Shown here piece by piece: positions 42,371 to 52,283 of a stretch of 60,653 bases of DNA; the stretch's first letter is position 1, and each line of letters opens with the position of its first letter. Source of the stretch: JBMNKL01 sp050261495. GTDB taxonomy: Bacteria > Bacillota > Clostridia > Acetivibrionales > DTU013. The notes beneath the pieces were generated by a model. It was not told where the DNA came from. It did no database searches and saw only the letters and a list, made by a program, of their open reading frames with translations. The stretch spans positions 1 to 60,653 of the forward strand of contig JBLNDI010000064.1 of NCBI GenBank assembly GCA_050261495.1, written 5' to 3'. The translations under genes were made by a program, and so were the position numbers.

Positions 42371-43242
42371 CAGGCTTCAACCTCCCCTCTGTCAAGGAGC
42401 CTGACGGTGAAATATCCGATGACCGTCATCATCAGGAACAGGACCGTTGACATGGCGGTGCCAACGCCATACCTTCCAAGTCCGAAGTCTTTGAATACCG
42501 TGGTGTATAAAACTTCGGTGGCATAGCCGGGCCCCCCGTTAGTCAGAACGTATACCGAATCGAAAATCTTAAGTCCGTACAGGATGTTTAATACAATCGT
42601 CACGGTGATTGCAGGCATAAGTAAAGGTAAAGTTATATACCTTAATTTTCCGAAATAGTGCGCTCCATCAATATCTGCAGCTTCATAATAAGTAGGGGAT
42701 ATTGACTGCAGGCCTGCCAGAATGATTGTCATTATATAGCCCAGGCCTTTCCAGGTATCAACTGCAATAATCGAATTGAAGGCGAATCTCAGGTCAACCA
42801 GCCATTGCTGAGCAAGAAATCCCAGGCCGATACTGTTCAGAAATACGTTCAGAAGGCCTGTTTCAGGATTCAATATTGATTTGAATATCAGTCCCACAAT
42901 GATGAATGAAAGTATTGACGGCATGAAAACAAGCCCCCTGTGGAGATTCATGCATGACACGCCTTCATTAAGCATTAATGCGAATACAATACCAAGACCG
43001 GTCTTAAGAATCGTCGTAGCGACAGTAAACCAAATTGTATTGGCTAAAGCTGAAAAGTAATGCTCTTCAGGTGAAAAAATTATCTTGAAATTATCTAGGC
43101 CGACAAAATTGATATCTTCACTGTAGCTGCTCCAATCGGTAAGCGAATACAAAAGACCCATGACGCCCGGAACCACGAATAACAGAAGATACAAGCCAAG
43201 TGCTCCGATAACAAAGTAGAACGGATAAATCCTGTTTTTCAT
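42370..43242 (-). CDS. Carbohydrate ABC transporter permease (MalF-like, CUT1)
   Basis: A 290-residue permease with six helices; the EAA loop reads YYEAADIDGAHYFGKLRYITLP. The sequence begins with the hydrophobic FYFVIGALGLYLLLFVVPGV and has MLNEGVSCMNLHRGLVFMPS typical of the family. It is the second gene after the binding protein on this strand, separated from it by a hairpin. Together with the MalG-like protein it forms the transmembrane pore. Confidence 0.94.
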   Translation of the reverse strand: MKNRIYPFYFVIGALGLYLLLFVVPGVMGLLYSLTDWSSYSEDINFVGLDNFKIIFSPEEHYFSALANTIWFTVATTILKTGLGIVFALMLNEGVSCMNLHRGLVFMPSILSFIIVGLIFKSILNPETGLLNVFLNSIGLGFLAQQWLVDLRFAFNSIIAVDTWKGLGYIMTIILAGLQSISPTYYEAADIDGAHYFGKLRYITLPLLMPAITVTIVLNILYGLKIFDSVYVLTNGGPGYATEVLYTTVFKDFGLGRYGVGTAMSTVLFLMMTVIGYFTVRLLDRGEVEA

Positions 43243-43296
43243 ATTTGGCTTTCTTCTCCTTTCATTAAGTAAAAGTAATTTACACTGCCTTATAGC

Positions 43297-43324
43297 AATA
43301 GCCCGGCTGATATACCGGGCTATT
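43297..43324. repeat. Hairpin between the binding-protein and permease genes
   Basis: Ten-base perfect stem AATAGCCCGG / CCGGGCTATT in the 105-base gap. There is no T-run on the minus strand, so it more likely stabilises the upstream binding-protein mRNA segment, giving more binding protein than permease, than ends transcription. Confidence 0.65.
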
Positions 43325-43347
43325 ACTCGATTTATACAGGATTCGGT

Positions 43348-44703
43348 TTATTTAGCCCAAGCCGGGTCCTTTGCCGCTTTTGCAGAATCTGCTCTTCTCT
43401 TGTCGATGCTCTTTAGTACGTCTATAGGCTCCATTGCTCCTGTAAACATGGCGGAAAGGTCTTTACCAATTTCCATCCACTGGGGATTCAGGTATTTGAT
43501 CTGCGTCTGGTAAACTGTTCCATGTTTTGTATATGTGCTGTAGAATTTTTTAACTTCACCGGTGTATTTGTCCTTTAGCCCTGAGAACGGCAGCGTCATG
43601 TATCTTGGCGTGTTGTCTATCATGTACTGCAGGTTTTCCGGCTTTGCTATGTAAGCAAGATACTGTTTTGCGGCGTCGATGTTCTTTGAGCCTGAATAGA
43701 TGAATTTGGAGGGTCCTGCCGGATTGACGTTGAGTATCTGGTTGTCAACCAGGGGAATTACAAAGAAGCCGAAGGTGTCCGCTTTTACATCCGGGAAAGC
43801 CTTTTCTATCTGGTCGGGCAAGCCCTGGTTGTAAACTGTCATTGCGTATTTGCCGCTTGCCATGTTCTTTTCGGTATCGGCATACGTGTTGGACATAAAG
43901 TTTTTGCCCATGTATCCCAGTTTGACCAATTCCTGCAGCTGGGTAAGAGCTTCCAGCATGGTTGCGTTTTCTGCAAATGTGGTTTCATTGTTATTAAGCT
44001 TGTCAGCAAGACCGGGATTTAATTCCTCATATCTTCCTCCAAGCTCGGGGAACCAGAGTACATGGTGCCATCCATCGGATACACATTCATAAATAGGAGT
44101 TATGCCGGCATCCAGTATCTTCTGGCAGACATCTTTGAATTCGTCATATGTCGTCGGTATATTCAAACCAAGATTTTCGAATATTGTTTTGTTGTAAGCG
44201 ATTCCCCAGACGCCTGAATTGTCGTTGATGCACATTCCGTACAATTTACCGTTTACGGTTAATTGTTCCGCAACGAGGGGATCCATTCGCTGCGCCCATT
44301 CCTCATTGGAAAGGTCCACACCGTTCTTTTCAATGTTCAGAAGCGATACAATATCAAACTTGCCGCTCTGGTGTCCGAACAGGTCGGTGCATTCTCCCGC
44401 GTTCAGCTTTGTGGTGAGAAGATTCGGGTATTGATCGGAGGGAACTATCTGGTAATCCACCTTAATGCCGGTTTCCTGTTCAAACTTGGCGCCAAGGTCC
44501 TGTTCAGCCTTCTGAATCCAATCCTGGCTGGACATATAGGATAATGTCACATTCTTCTTTTCCGGCGCAGCTTCTGATTTAGCCGCTTCAGTCTTTGCCG
44601 GTTCAGTCTTCGTTTCACCCGGATCAGCGGCTTTTGAGCCGCATCCTGCGAACAGGCTGCATACCAAACCAATAACCATGATAAGAGCTAATACCTTTCT
44701 CAT
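43348..44703 (-). CDS. Extracellular sugar-binding lipoprotein (ABC importer)
   Basis: A 451-residue lipoprotein with lipobox LFAGC (Cys21), a Lys/Glu/Ala-rich linker and a family 1 solute-binding fold: NVTLSYMSSQDWIQKAE, ALTQLQELVKLGYMGKNF and the C-terminal PRYMTLPFSGLKD. It would present oligosaccharides to the MalF/MalG pair. Its gene heads the minus-strand operon and is divergent from a YesM-type sensor, which is the usual place for a regulated importer. The ligand is inferred as a fucosylated sugar only from the fucosidases in the operon. Confidence 0.93.
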   Translation of the reverse strand: MRKVLALIMVIGLVCSLFAGCGSKAADPGETKTEPAKTEAAKSEAAPEKKNVTLSYMSSQDWIQKAEQDLGAKFEQETGIKVDYQIVPSDQYPNLLTTKLNAGECTDLFGHQSGKFDIVSLLNIEKNGVDLSNEEWAQRMDPLVAEQLTVNGKLYGMCINDNSGVWGIAYNKTIFENLGLNIPTTYDEFKDVCQKILDAGITPIYECVSDGWHHVLWFPELGGRYEELNPGLADKLNNNETTFAENATMLEALTQLQELVKLGYMGKNFMSNTYADTEKNMASGKYAMTVYNQGLPDQIEKAFPDVKADTFGFFVIPLVDNQILNVNPAGPSKFIYSGSKNIDAAKQYLAYIAKPENLQYMIDNTPRYMTLPFSGLKDKYTGEVKKFYSTYTKHGTVYQTQIKYLNPQWMEIGKDLSAMFTGAMEPIDVLKSIDKRRADSAKAAKDPAWAK

Positions 44704-44762
44704 TCATTAACCTCCTTCAAATTTTGGTTTTCCGGACAAGCAAAAATACAAGCTCCCGGGAT

Positions 44763-44791
44763 TTGACATCAACCCGTTCTTCCTGTATAAT
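44763..44791 (+). promoter_or_regulatory. Consensus SigA promoter for the two-component genes
   Basis: TTGACA at 44763-44768 and TATAAT at 44786-44791 with a 17-base spacer, a perfect match to the housekeeping consensus. It would drive the histidine kinase gene with about a 145-base leader. Confidence 0.85.
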
Positions 44792-44840
44792 TTACTTGTC
44801 GTCCATCTCAACTTCACTTTACTATAATTATTCCTAAATC

Positions 44841-44863
44841 AACATGCATAAATATGGCATGTT
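44841..44863. promoter_or_regulatory. AACATGC-N9-GCATGTT dyad in the divergent region
   Basis: A seven-base perfect inverted repeat centred between the divergent binding-protein and kinase genes. It is downstream of the plus-strand start and about 140 bases upstream of the minus-strand gene, so it could serve the neighbouring AraC-type response regulator or a separate repressor. Confidence 0.45.
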
Positions 44864-44943
44864 ATTTATACTGTTTTAACCAACCCGATCGCGGTGGTTG
44901 CTTAAAATATGCTTAAATATGGCTTTTCAGTTTGGGAGGACCC

Positions 44944-46785
44944 GTGAGAAAAAGAACGAAGTCAATTCAATCAAACCTGTTTTTAACATATTCACTGATT
45001 ATTATAATGGTACTTGCCGTTTTTGTTTCCTTTTTTTACTTTTGGGTATCCAACCTGTTGAAGGATAAAGCATTTCAAGCTATTTCCAACCTTTCGGCCT
45101 CAACCTCCGAAAAGCTGGATATTGAAATACAAAAGATGGATTACGTATCAATGAACGTCCTGTACTCGAGCACCGTCAAGGATCGGTTTATAACTTATAT
45201 AAACGAACCGAATAATACAACCAATGCATTATCTGACGAAAACCAGGAAAAGGCTGCATCTACCAAAAACACGAAGGAGCTTATTGATGTGCTTTTTGCC
45301 ATTATCGGCCCCAACCGGCCGGTTCAGCAGATATACCTCTATGGCTTTAATGGCAAAGTATTCGGTACAGGAACCGATAACAGGCAGCAGCATATATCTC
45401 TGGAAGAAAAGCCATGGTTCAATGAAGTTATGAATTACGGCGGGAAGAAATACATTACCATACCAATGAAGGATGAAGAACTGTCAAAGTTCGCCACACA
45501 GAGCGGAAGTCCGTATTTTATTTCCCTGTGCCGCATGTACTTTGACAATTACAATACACCCCAGGGCATTGTGGAAGTCAAGCAGTACTATAGCGAGATT
45601 TTTAAGAATATTGCCGGGAATGTACAAAACAGCGCTGATGAAGCGCGCATTTATGTTTATGACAAGAACGGCTCAATTATTTACCCCTTGATAGAAAACA
45701 ATTCCGAGAAAGATTCCTACTATTTCAACCTGGTAAATTCCATTCCGGACCGGACGTCTTCCATAACCGCAAATAATCCATTCAGCAATGAAAGGGAACT
45801 GCTGAATTACAAGTACTCAGATTACACGGGCTGGACGACGGTTGTCGTGATATCCGAAAGCAAGCTCCTTTCTCCTGTTTTTGATTTTACCAGGGTTTTA
45901 GTGCTGGTTGCGGTTGTAATTCTCCTGCTTGCATTAGTATTCTCCTTTTTCGCGGCCAAGAAGATTACAGTGCCTATCGCCAGGCTTGGCAAGGCTATTA
46001 AGGCATTCAACCTTGAATCGCCGGTGGCTTCCGAACCTGCTGAGCTTAATACCAATTTGAGCGAACTGGAGGATTTGAACAGGGCCTTCCATACGATGAA
46101 TATAAAATTGAAGAAATCCCATGAAGAGCTGATGCTTTCGCATCAGCACGAAATGCAGGCGAGAATGCTTGCGTTGCAGTCCCAGATGAATCCTCATTTC
46201 CTGTATAATACCCTGGCTACTATCAGCATTATGGCTGAAGAATCAATTAGCGAACAGATTGTTGAGCTATGCGGAAATGTTTCGGACATGCTGCGGTATA
46301 TATCCTCCGACAGATCACCGCTTGTAAAGCTGAGTACTGAAATCGAATATACGGAGAAATATCTCTCATGCATGAAATTCCGGCATGGCAGCAAGCTATC
46401 TTATTCAATAGAAATAGATGAGGAAATGAAAGACATAAAAATACCCAAGCTTGTGATACAACCCCTTGTCGAAAACGCCCTGAAATACGCGACCCACAAG
46501 GAGCCGCCCTGGAACATAAGGATATGCGGACATAAAGGAGAGACATACTGGAAGGTCAGTGTAGAGGATGATGGAACCGGCTTTGATCCCGAAAGGTTGA
46601 AAACCATTAATGAAAGAATTGAAGAAATTGAAAGGAGCGGGCTTCTTCCAAGCCTTGAGCTGGAAGGCATGGGGCTTTTGAATATATTCATGCGGTTGAA
46701 ATTGTCTTACAGAGACAAAATGATTTTTCAGGTCGGAAACAATATTAACGGCGGCGCGGTGGTAATCGTCGGCGGAAGTATTTAG
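44944..46785 (+). CDS. YesM-like sensor histidine kinase
   Basis: A 613-residue membrane sensor. Two transmembrane helices (about 13-35 and 305-325) flank an extracellular dCache-like domain. A HAMP-like linker follows, then the His_kinase core with phospho-acceptor in SQMNPHFLYNTLATIS, and a HATPase domain with PLVENALKYAT and VEDDGTGFD. GTG 44944 follows GGGAGGACCC. Partner is the AraC-type regulator 25 bases downstream. YesMN pairs usually sense extracellular oligosaccharide or its binding protein. Confidence 0.93.
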   Translation: MRKRTKSIQSNLFLTYSLIIIMVLAVFVSFFYFWVSNLLKDKAFQAISNLSASTSEKLDIEIQKMDYVSMNVLYSSTVKDRFITYINEPNNTTNALSDENQEKAASTKNTKELIDVLFAIIGPNRPVQQIYLYGFNGKVFGTGTDNRQQHISLEEKPWFNEVMNYGGKKYITIPMKDEELSKFATQSGSPYFISLCRMYFDNYNTPQGIVEVKQYYSEIFKNIAGNVQNSADEARIYVYDKNGSIIYPLIENNSEKDSYYFNLVNSIPDRTSSITANNPFSNERELLNYKYSDYTGWTTVVVISESKLLSPVFDFTRVLVLVAVVILLLALVFSFFAAKKITVPIARLGKAIKAFNLESPVASEPAELNTNLSELEDLNRAFHTMNIKLKKSHEELMLSHQHEMQARMLALQSQMNPHFLYNTLATISIMAEESISEQIVELCGNVSDMLRYISSDRSPLVKLSTEIEYTEKYLSCMKFRHGSKLSYSIEIDEEMKDIKIPKLVIQPLVENALKYATHKEPPWNIRICGHKGETYWKVSVEDDGTGFDPERLKTINERIEEIERSGLLPSLELEGMGLLNIFMRLKLSYRDKMIFQVGNNINGGAVVIVGGSI

Positions 46786-46810
46786 GCCGCCTGCAGGAGG
46801 GTGATTGGAC

Positions 46811-47578
46811 ATGGAAGAAAAAGTAATATACAAAGTTATTATTGCAGAAGACGAACCCTTGATTCTAAGCAATCTTGTAAAGAAAATAACAAATATGAAT
46901 ATCGGGTTTCAGGTTGTAGGTACCGCTGAAGACGGGAAAGCCGCAATGGAGTTGATTGAGAACCATTCCCCCGATGTCCTGGTAACTGACATCCGCATGC
47001 CTGTCATGGACGGTCTTGAGCTTTTGAAAGCCGTTTCTTCAAGACATCCTAACATAAGGAAAATTGTCGTAAGCGGCTATGACGATTTTAAGTATGCACA
47101 GCAGGCGATCAAATTTAACGCCGTCGATTACCTGCTCAAGCCCCTGAAAGAGAAGGAACTTCTTGAGACTTTCAGCAGGATCCGGATTTCGCTTGATGCG
47201 CAAAGAAGTGCCGTCAGGCTGAATATACTGCAGCTAAAGGATAATTATTCATACTCGCCCAAAGAAATAGCCCACCTGGTCGAAGCATATATAAAAGAAC
47301 ACTATGCCCAGGAGATAAGCTTCGATTTAATATCGCAGAATTTCAATTTTTCATCAAATTATCTAAGCAAAATATTCACGAAGTATATCGGGGAAAATCC
47401 GTCCAAATATCTTATTTCATTGAGGATAAACCAGGCGAAACACCTTCTTTTGAATAATAGGGAACTGTCTGTCAAGGACATTGGCGAACTCGTAGGCTAT
47501 CCCAACCAGTTTTACTTTAGCCGCATATTTAAGAGCGTCGTCGGGAAAAGCCCGGCAAGCTACAGGGATGAGAACTGA
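46811..47578 (+). CDS. YesN-like response regulator with AraC-type DNA-binding domain
   Basis: A 255-residue protein. The receiver (about 5-125) has the acidic pair in IIAEDEPLI, the phosphorylated Asp in VLVTDIRMPVMDG, and the Lys in LLKPLK. The C-terminal AraC domain (about 155-255) has two helix-turn-helix units: FDLISQNFNFSSNYLSKIFT and VKDIGELVGYPNQFYFSRIF. The start ATG 46811 lies after GGAGGGTG. It would activate one or both sugar-uptake operons in the locus. Confidence 0.94.
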   Translation: MEEKVIYKVIIAEDEPLILSNLVKKITNMNIGFQVVGTAEDGKAAMELIENHSPDVLVTDIRMPVMDGLELLKAVSSRHPNIRKIVVSGYDDFKYAQQAIKFNAVDYLLKPLKEKELLETFSRIRISLDAQRSAVRLNILQLKDNYSYSPKEIAHLVEAYIKEHYAQEISFDLISQNFNFSSNYLSKIFTKYIGENPSKYLISLRINQAKHLLLNNRELSVKDIGELVGYPNQFYFSRIFKSVVGKSPASYRDEN

Positions 47579-47700
47579 ACCGCCAGGTTGGCGCTATCCG
47601 CATATTCGATGCAAAAACTTATGGAACGATTTACAAACGAGCAGATTAAGTATTGTTTCTTTACTGCAGAAGCCCATGGTGCTAGAATTTAACTAGCATA

Positions 47701-47736
47701 TGGCTACCATCGGGATATGGTTCCTGGCTTCCATCG
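47701..47736. repeat. Direct repeat TGGCTACCATCG / TGGCTTCCATCG
   Basis: Two 12-base copies with one difference start at 47701 and 47725, 24 bases apart, in the 260-base gap before the AraC regulator. Direct repeats in this arrangement suit AraC-type proteins, which bind asymmetric sites. No other feature is visible in the gap. Confidence 0.45.
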
Positions 47737-47838
47737 ATAATGCCAAGGGAAACAGTGTTTAACTTGGGATTGAGCCTCTGGCGGCGGATCCAGATTGTGT
47801 TCATGGCCGGTTTACAGCAGGAAAGAGGTTGTCAAAAG

Positions 47839-50121
47839 ATGGAAAGGACAAATAAAAGAGGTAAAGCGCATAAAGTATATATATATTTCCTTATCAGAGT
47901 GCTTCCTATACTGGTAGTGCCTATCTTTGTAATGACTGCGATATATTACTGGAGTGCCGAAGTTATAAAGCAGCAAACCTATGAAAAGAACCTGGCGGTT
48001 TTGCAGAGCAGCGCCGAAACCATAAAGAAAACATTTGACAACATGGATAATCTGATTGCATATATAAGCAGCAGTCCGAGCATCAACAGGTTTTTTACGA
48101 CCGTGAATCCGGTGAGAGACGGTTCTACCACAACTGACATGTTAAAAATACAGGGAGAATTAAAAGCTCTGACAACTGCAAATGATCTTATAGAAAACAT
48201 CCAGGTATATTCCGGGAAAAACAATATTTTAATAGATTCTACGACTAACGCTTTATTCATTGACAGGTATTATTCGTCATACTTCACTATTGACAATATG
48301 ACGTTCGATGACTGGTATCAAAATATTCTTTCAACGCCTCACAATTATGACATATATTCAAGTCTGAACGTTACATCGCTTAATCACACGCGAAAAAGCT
48401 TGCTGTATGCAAAGTCTCTTCCCCTGGTGGAAAGCCGGGATATTGACGGGGGAATTTTTATCTTCCTTGACGAGGCGTACCTCCTGAAGCTTTTCAGCAA
48501 TATACCTTACAAGGATTCAGGCTTCATATACATTTTTGGGAAGAATGGGATCCCGATTCTATACGATAACAATTCGGGAATTGATAATCCGGCGGTGAAT
48601 ACTGATTGCTTCACTTGCGAGAGCGGTTACTTCCGCCAGAATATCAAGGGCAGCGATATGTTCGTTACTTACTTGGATGATAAAAGCAGGAACTGGATTT
48701 ATGTGGCGGCAATTCCGCAAAAAGATGTTCTGGCGCCTACGGCCGGTATACGCTACTCCATAGGCATACTGATAGTGTTATCATTAATTACAGGAGGAGC
48801 TTTATTGATACTGTCCGTAGCAAAGCTTACAAAGCCTATCACAAACATATTTTCGCTTCTTTCGGAAAAGAATGATATAGTTTCATATAGTGATTTTGAG
48901 TACAAAATATCATGGCTTGTCAAGAGCAACCAGGAAATGCAGGAAGCTTTAGACAGCCAAATTCCTGAAATTAAGACGTCGATATTCTATAATTTCCTGC
49001 TCGGCAGATTTCGCACAAGTGAGGAAGTATATGACAACCTTTCAAAAATCAATATACGGCTTGACGCTAACTTCTACGTTGTACTGATTGCTTCCATTAA
49101 TGATTTGGATCCCAACAGCAACCTGGAGGAGATCAGTGCCCGCAAATTATTGATAAACGGTGTGATTTCGCAGAATTTCAGCAATTTGCAGGGAATCTAC
49201 AACCTGGATTATGAGAGGACTGTTCTTCTTTTGAGTTATAATCAGCCCAACTATGCCGATGTTGTGAAGCATGTGGAAAGTGTTGCCGAACATATCGTTG
49301 AACAACTCTTTTCAAGTGCAAAAGTCAGTATTTCATTCTCCGGTGATATTGCAAGAAATGTTATGAAGATTCCGTCGAGCTTTTTTAATGCCAACACTGC
49401 CATTAACTACAGGCAAAAAAACCTGTCCTACACGGTGCAATGGTTTAATAAAAGCGAAGATAAGCTAAGTTTTTATTATCCAATTGAGTTGGAATCACAG
49501 CTTATAGCGCAGGTTAATGTCGGGAATAAGGAAGGCCTGTCCGAATTGCTTGAGAAAATTGAGCGCAGGAACAAACATATTTTTAATCCTGATAGCAATT
49601 CTGCATTCTTTGCTTTATTGCAATCGATGAACTCCACGCTTATCCGTGTTTTTAATGAATCCGCCAGGTATTCAAAACAAATATTCGGACTAAGGGATAA
49701 AATCGCGTTAAAACTTGAAAAACGCGAGGATTTGATTCAAACATTCTATCTTTTGAAGGAAGCTTTCATAGCAATTGCCGCTAGCAACAGGGATGAAATG
49801 AGCAAAAGCAACAGGAGGCTTATAAATCAAATAAAGAAATATATCGACCAGCAGTATACCGATCCGCAGCTTTCGCTTTCTTCAATATCAAATGTTTTCA
49901 GGATTACGGAAGTGTATATATCTTACCTGTTTAAGCTGGAAACCGGTGAAAACTTCTCAAAATACGTTGAAAAACTTCGCATGGAGAAGGCTCTCCAGCT
50001 GATAAGAGAAGGCAGGCATCTGGTAAATGAAATCGCTGAAATGGTAGGATACAACTCGCCGCAGGTTTTCCGCAGAGCATACAAGCGCTATTATGGAACT
50101 ACTCCCACTAGTTGCAAATAG
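47839..50121 (+). CDS. Membrane-anchored AraC-family regulator (YtdP-like one-component sensor)
   Basis: A 760-residue regulator that joins sensing and DNA binding in one chain. Helices at about 14-38 and 308-330 bracket an extracellular Cache-like domain. A cytoplasmic linker of about 300 residues follows. The end (about 660-760) is an AraC HTH pair with SLSSISNVFRITEVYISYLF and VNEIAEMVGYNSPQVFRRAY. ATG 47839 has AGAGGTTG upstream; the open frame to 47740 has no ribosome site. It lies just before an lplBC-type permease operon and probably controls it. Confidence 0.92.
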   Translation: MERTNKRGKAHKVYIYFLIRVLPILVVPIFVMTAIYYWSAEVIKQQTYEKNLAVLQSSAETIKKTFDNMDNLIAYISSSPSINRFFTTVNPVRDGSTTTDMLKIQGELKALTTANDLIENIQVYSGKNNILIDSTTNALFIDRYYSSYFTIDNMTFDDWYQNILSTPHNYDIYSSLNVTSLNHTRKSLLYAKSLPLVESRDIDGGIFIFLDEAYLLKLFSNIPYKDSGFIYIFGKNGIPILYDNNSGIDNPAVNTDCFTCESGYFRQNIKGSDMFVTYLDDKSRNWIYVAAIPQKDVLAPTAGIRYSIGILIVLSLITGGALLILSVAKLTKPITNIFSLLSEKNDIVSYSDFEYKISWLVKSNQEMQEALDSQIPEIKTSIFYNFLLGRFRTSEEVYDNLSKINIRLDANFYVVLIASINDLDPNSNLEEISARKLLINGVISQNFSNLQGIYNLDYERTVLLLSYNQPNYADVVKHVESVAEHIVEQLFSSAKVSISFSGDIARNVMKIPSSFFNANTAINYRQKNLSYTVQWFNKSEDKLSFYYPIELESQLIAQVNVGNKEGLSELLEKIERRNKHIFNPDSNSAFFALLQSMNSTLIRVFNESARYSKQIFGLRDKIALKLEKREDLIQTFYLLKEAFIAIAASNRDEMSKSNRRLINQIKKYIDQQYTDPQLSLSSISNVFRITEVYISYLFKLETGENFSKYVEKLRMEKALQLIREGRHLVNEIAEMVGYNSPQVFRRAYKRYYGTTPTSCK

Positions 50122-50311
50122 TGTCCGGGAGCCCGTCCGATCTGAGAACTTTATTTTATCTAATACTAAAAAATGTTCCTTCTCTGAATATAAATCAATA
50201 TAATCTTCCTGCATGAGAACTTTTGTTATGCAGAAGCTAAAGTATCGCCTCTTTAACCGCCCGGAGCCTCTGCATATAATCTTGCTAGAGTTGAATTTCG
50301 GGGGTTTTCTC

Positions 50312-51271
50312 ATGATAACGGCCAATGGGTCTTCTATTGCAAATGTAATAAAGAATAAGCAAGGTTTTCTATTCAAGTATTTTTTGAAAAAAAGCATCTG
50401 GCAGTTGTATTTACTTGCATTAATTCCGGTTGCGTTCGTTGTTATATTTAACTATCTTCCCATCGGCGGCATTTTGATAGCATTCAAGGACTATAGCTTT
50501 CGAAAAGGCATCTGGGGGAGCCCTTGGGCAGGCTTGAAATATTTCAGGCAATTGTTTGACTCGCCGATTTTTTTGGACATCCTGAAAAATACATTAATAA
50601 TCAGTACTTATTCCATAATTGCAGGATTTCCGTTTCCAATTATTTTGGCTTTTGCATTCAATGAAGTGCGCAATCAAAAAATTAAGAAGACAATTCAGAC
50701 AATAACGTTTGCGCCTTACTTTATATCCACGGTGGTAGTGGTTGGTATGCTTATGCAGATTTTCTCATACCGCTATGGGGTTATAAACGAACTAATAAAG
50801 CTTTTTGGCGGCAGTCCGTTCGATTTTATCGGATCATCCGGTTTTTTCCGTTCTGCATATGTATGGTCGGGAGTATGGCAAGGGGCAGGGTACGGCTCAG
50901 TCCTTTATCTGGCGGCATTATCCGGTATCGATGTATCGTTGTATGAGGCAGCGTACCTGGACGGAGCTAATATGATACAGAAAATTCTTTACATCGATTT
51001 GCCCGGGATTGCCCCTACTATCATTATTTCGCTGATTCTGACAACCGGTGGGATTTTAAATGTAGGCTTCGAAAAGGTTTACCTTATGCAGAACCCTGTA
51101 AATTATGGAATATCGGAAGTAATATCCACATTTGTGTACAAGTCGGGCATTCAGCAGGCACAGTTCAGTTTTGCCACGGCGGTTGGCTTATTTAACTCGG
51201 TAATTAATTGTATTGTTCTGCTTATTGTTAACTGGTTTGCAAGGCGAGTAAGTGAAACAAGCCTATTTTAG
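50312..51271 (+). CDS. Sugar ABC transporter permease (LplB-like)
   Basis: A 319-residue permease of the LplB/YtcP type. The opening FNYLPIGGILIAFKDYSFRKGI is the characteristic motif. The EAA loop reads SLYEAAYLDGANMIQKILYIDLP. Six helices are visible. ATG 50312 follows CGGGGG; the frame runs back to 50213 but without a ribosome site. It is followed 18 bases later by the partner permease. Confidence 0.94.
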   Translation: MITANGSSIANVIKNKQGFLFKYFLKKSIWQLYLLALIPVAFVVIFNYLPIGGILIAFKDYSFRKGIWGSPWAGLKYFRQLFDSPIFLDILKNTLIISTYSIIAGFPFPIILAFAFNEVRNQKIKKTIQTITFAPYFISTVVVVGMLMQIFSYRYGVINELIKLFGGSPFDFIGSSGFFRSAYVWSGVWQGAGYGSVLYLAALSGIDVSLYEAAYLDGANMIQKILYIDLPGIAPTIIISLILTTGGILNVGFEKVYLMQNPVNYGISEVISTFVYKSGIQQAQFSFATAVGLFNSVINCIVLLIVNWFARRVSETSLF

Positions 51272-51289
51272 CATGGGGGAGAAAGTATC

Positions 51290-52210
51290 ATGGATACCGG
51301 GAAAAGAGGCAAAAAAAGCAAAGCTAAACTATCTGTCGCAGATAAAATGTATTTGGGGATTGTATATTCCTTTCTGGCCTTGTTTACATTGAGCATATTA
51401 TATCCCCTGATATATATGGTGAGTTGTTCTTTTTCTTCCGCAGAATCGCTTGTAAGGGGCCAGGTGTTTTTTCTACCTGTAAATCCCACATTACAAGGCT
51501 ATAAGGCAGTTTTCAGCAATGACCAAGTATGGTCGGGCTATTTCAATTCGATTGTTTATACTGTAACAGGTACAATTGCCGGAGTTGTTGTTACTTTCAT
51601 CGGGGCATTTGTGCTTTCGCGCAGGGAATTTCCGCTTAGGGACTTTATTACGGTCCTGTTCCTGGTGACGATGTTTTTTAACGGCGGTATACTGCCGACT
51701 TACATACTGATCAAGAATATGGGACTATATAATACAATCTGGGCGATTATTTTACCCGGTGCCTTTAGCGTTTGGCTGGCTATCGTCGGAAGGACCTTTA
51801 TAAAATCCACTATTCCGGAGGAGTTGTATGAAGCGACATCTATTGACGGCGGCAACTATATTCAGTATTTAACAATGGTAATACTGCCGCTTTCCAAGCC
51901 TATCCTGGCCGTAATCGCGCTAAACTACGCAGTGGGCCACTGGAATTCTTATTTCAATGCGCTGATGTACCTGAAGGACTCTGACAAGTTCCCGCTTCAA
52001 ATCATACTAAGAAATATTGTTATAGCTAATATATTTGATCCGAATTCCATTAATTCCACGGATGTAAAAACCATGATTGAAAGGCAGTACCTTGTAGAAT
52101 TGTTGAAATATTCCTTAATAATTGTGTCCAGTGCTCCTCTTTTGATTGTTTACCCGTTTATCCAGAAATATTTCATTAAGGGAGTCATGATCGGAGCTAT
52201 AAAGGGTTAG
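51290..52210 (+). CDS. Sugar ABC transporter permease (LplC/YtcP-like)
   Basis: A 306-residue permease partner of LplB. It has the N-terminal segment LYPLIYMVSCSFSSAE, the EAA loop ELYEATSIDGGNYIQYLTMVILP, and the typical ending YPFIQKYFIKGVMIGAIKG. Six helices are visible. ATG 51290 follows GGGGGAGA. With the preceding permease and the following binding protein it forms the second importer of the locus; no ATPase is encoded here. Confidence 0.95.
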   Translation: MDTGKRGKKSKAKLSVADKMYLGIVYSFLALFTLSILYPLIYMVSCSFSSAESLVRGQVFFLPVNPTLQGYKAVFSNDQVWSGYFNSIVYTVTGTIAGVVVTFIGAFVLSRREFPLRDFITVLFLVTMFFNGGILPTYILIKNMGLYNTIWAIILPGAFSVWLAIVGRTFIKSTIPEELYEATSIDGGNYIQYLTMVILPLSKPILAVIALNYAVGHWNSYFNALMYLKDSDKFPLQIILRNIVIANIFDPNSINSTDVKTMIERQYLVELLKYSLIIVSSAPLLIVYPFIQKYFIKGVMIGAIKG

Positions 52211-52283
52211 TGCGGATTGTCTTTTATCAGGTAGATTCAGCTGCTTCAGCTGTTCTATAATAAAATTATTAGGAGGATCAAGT

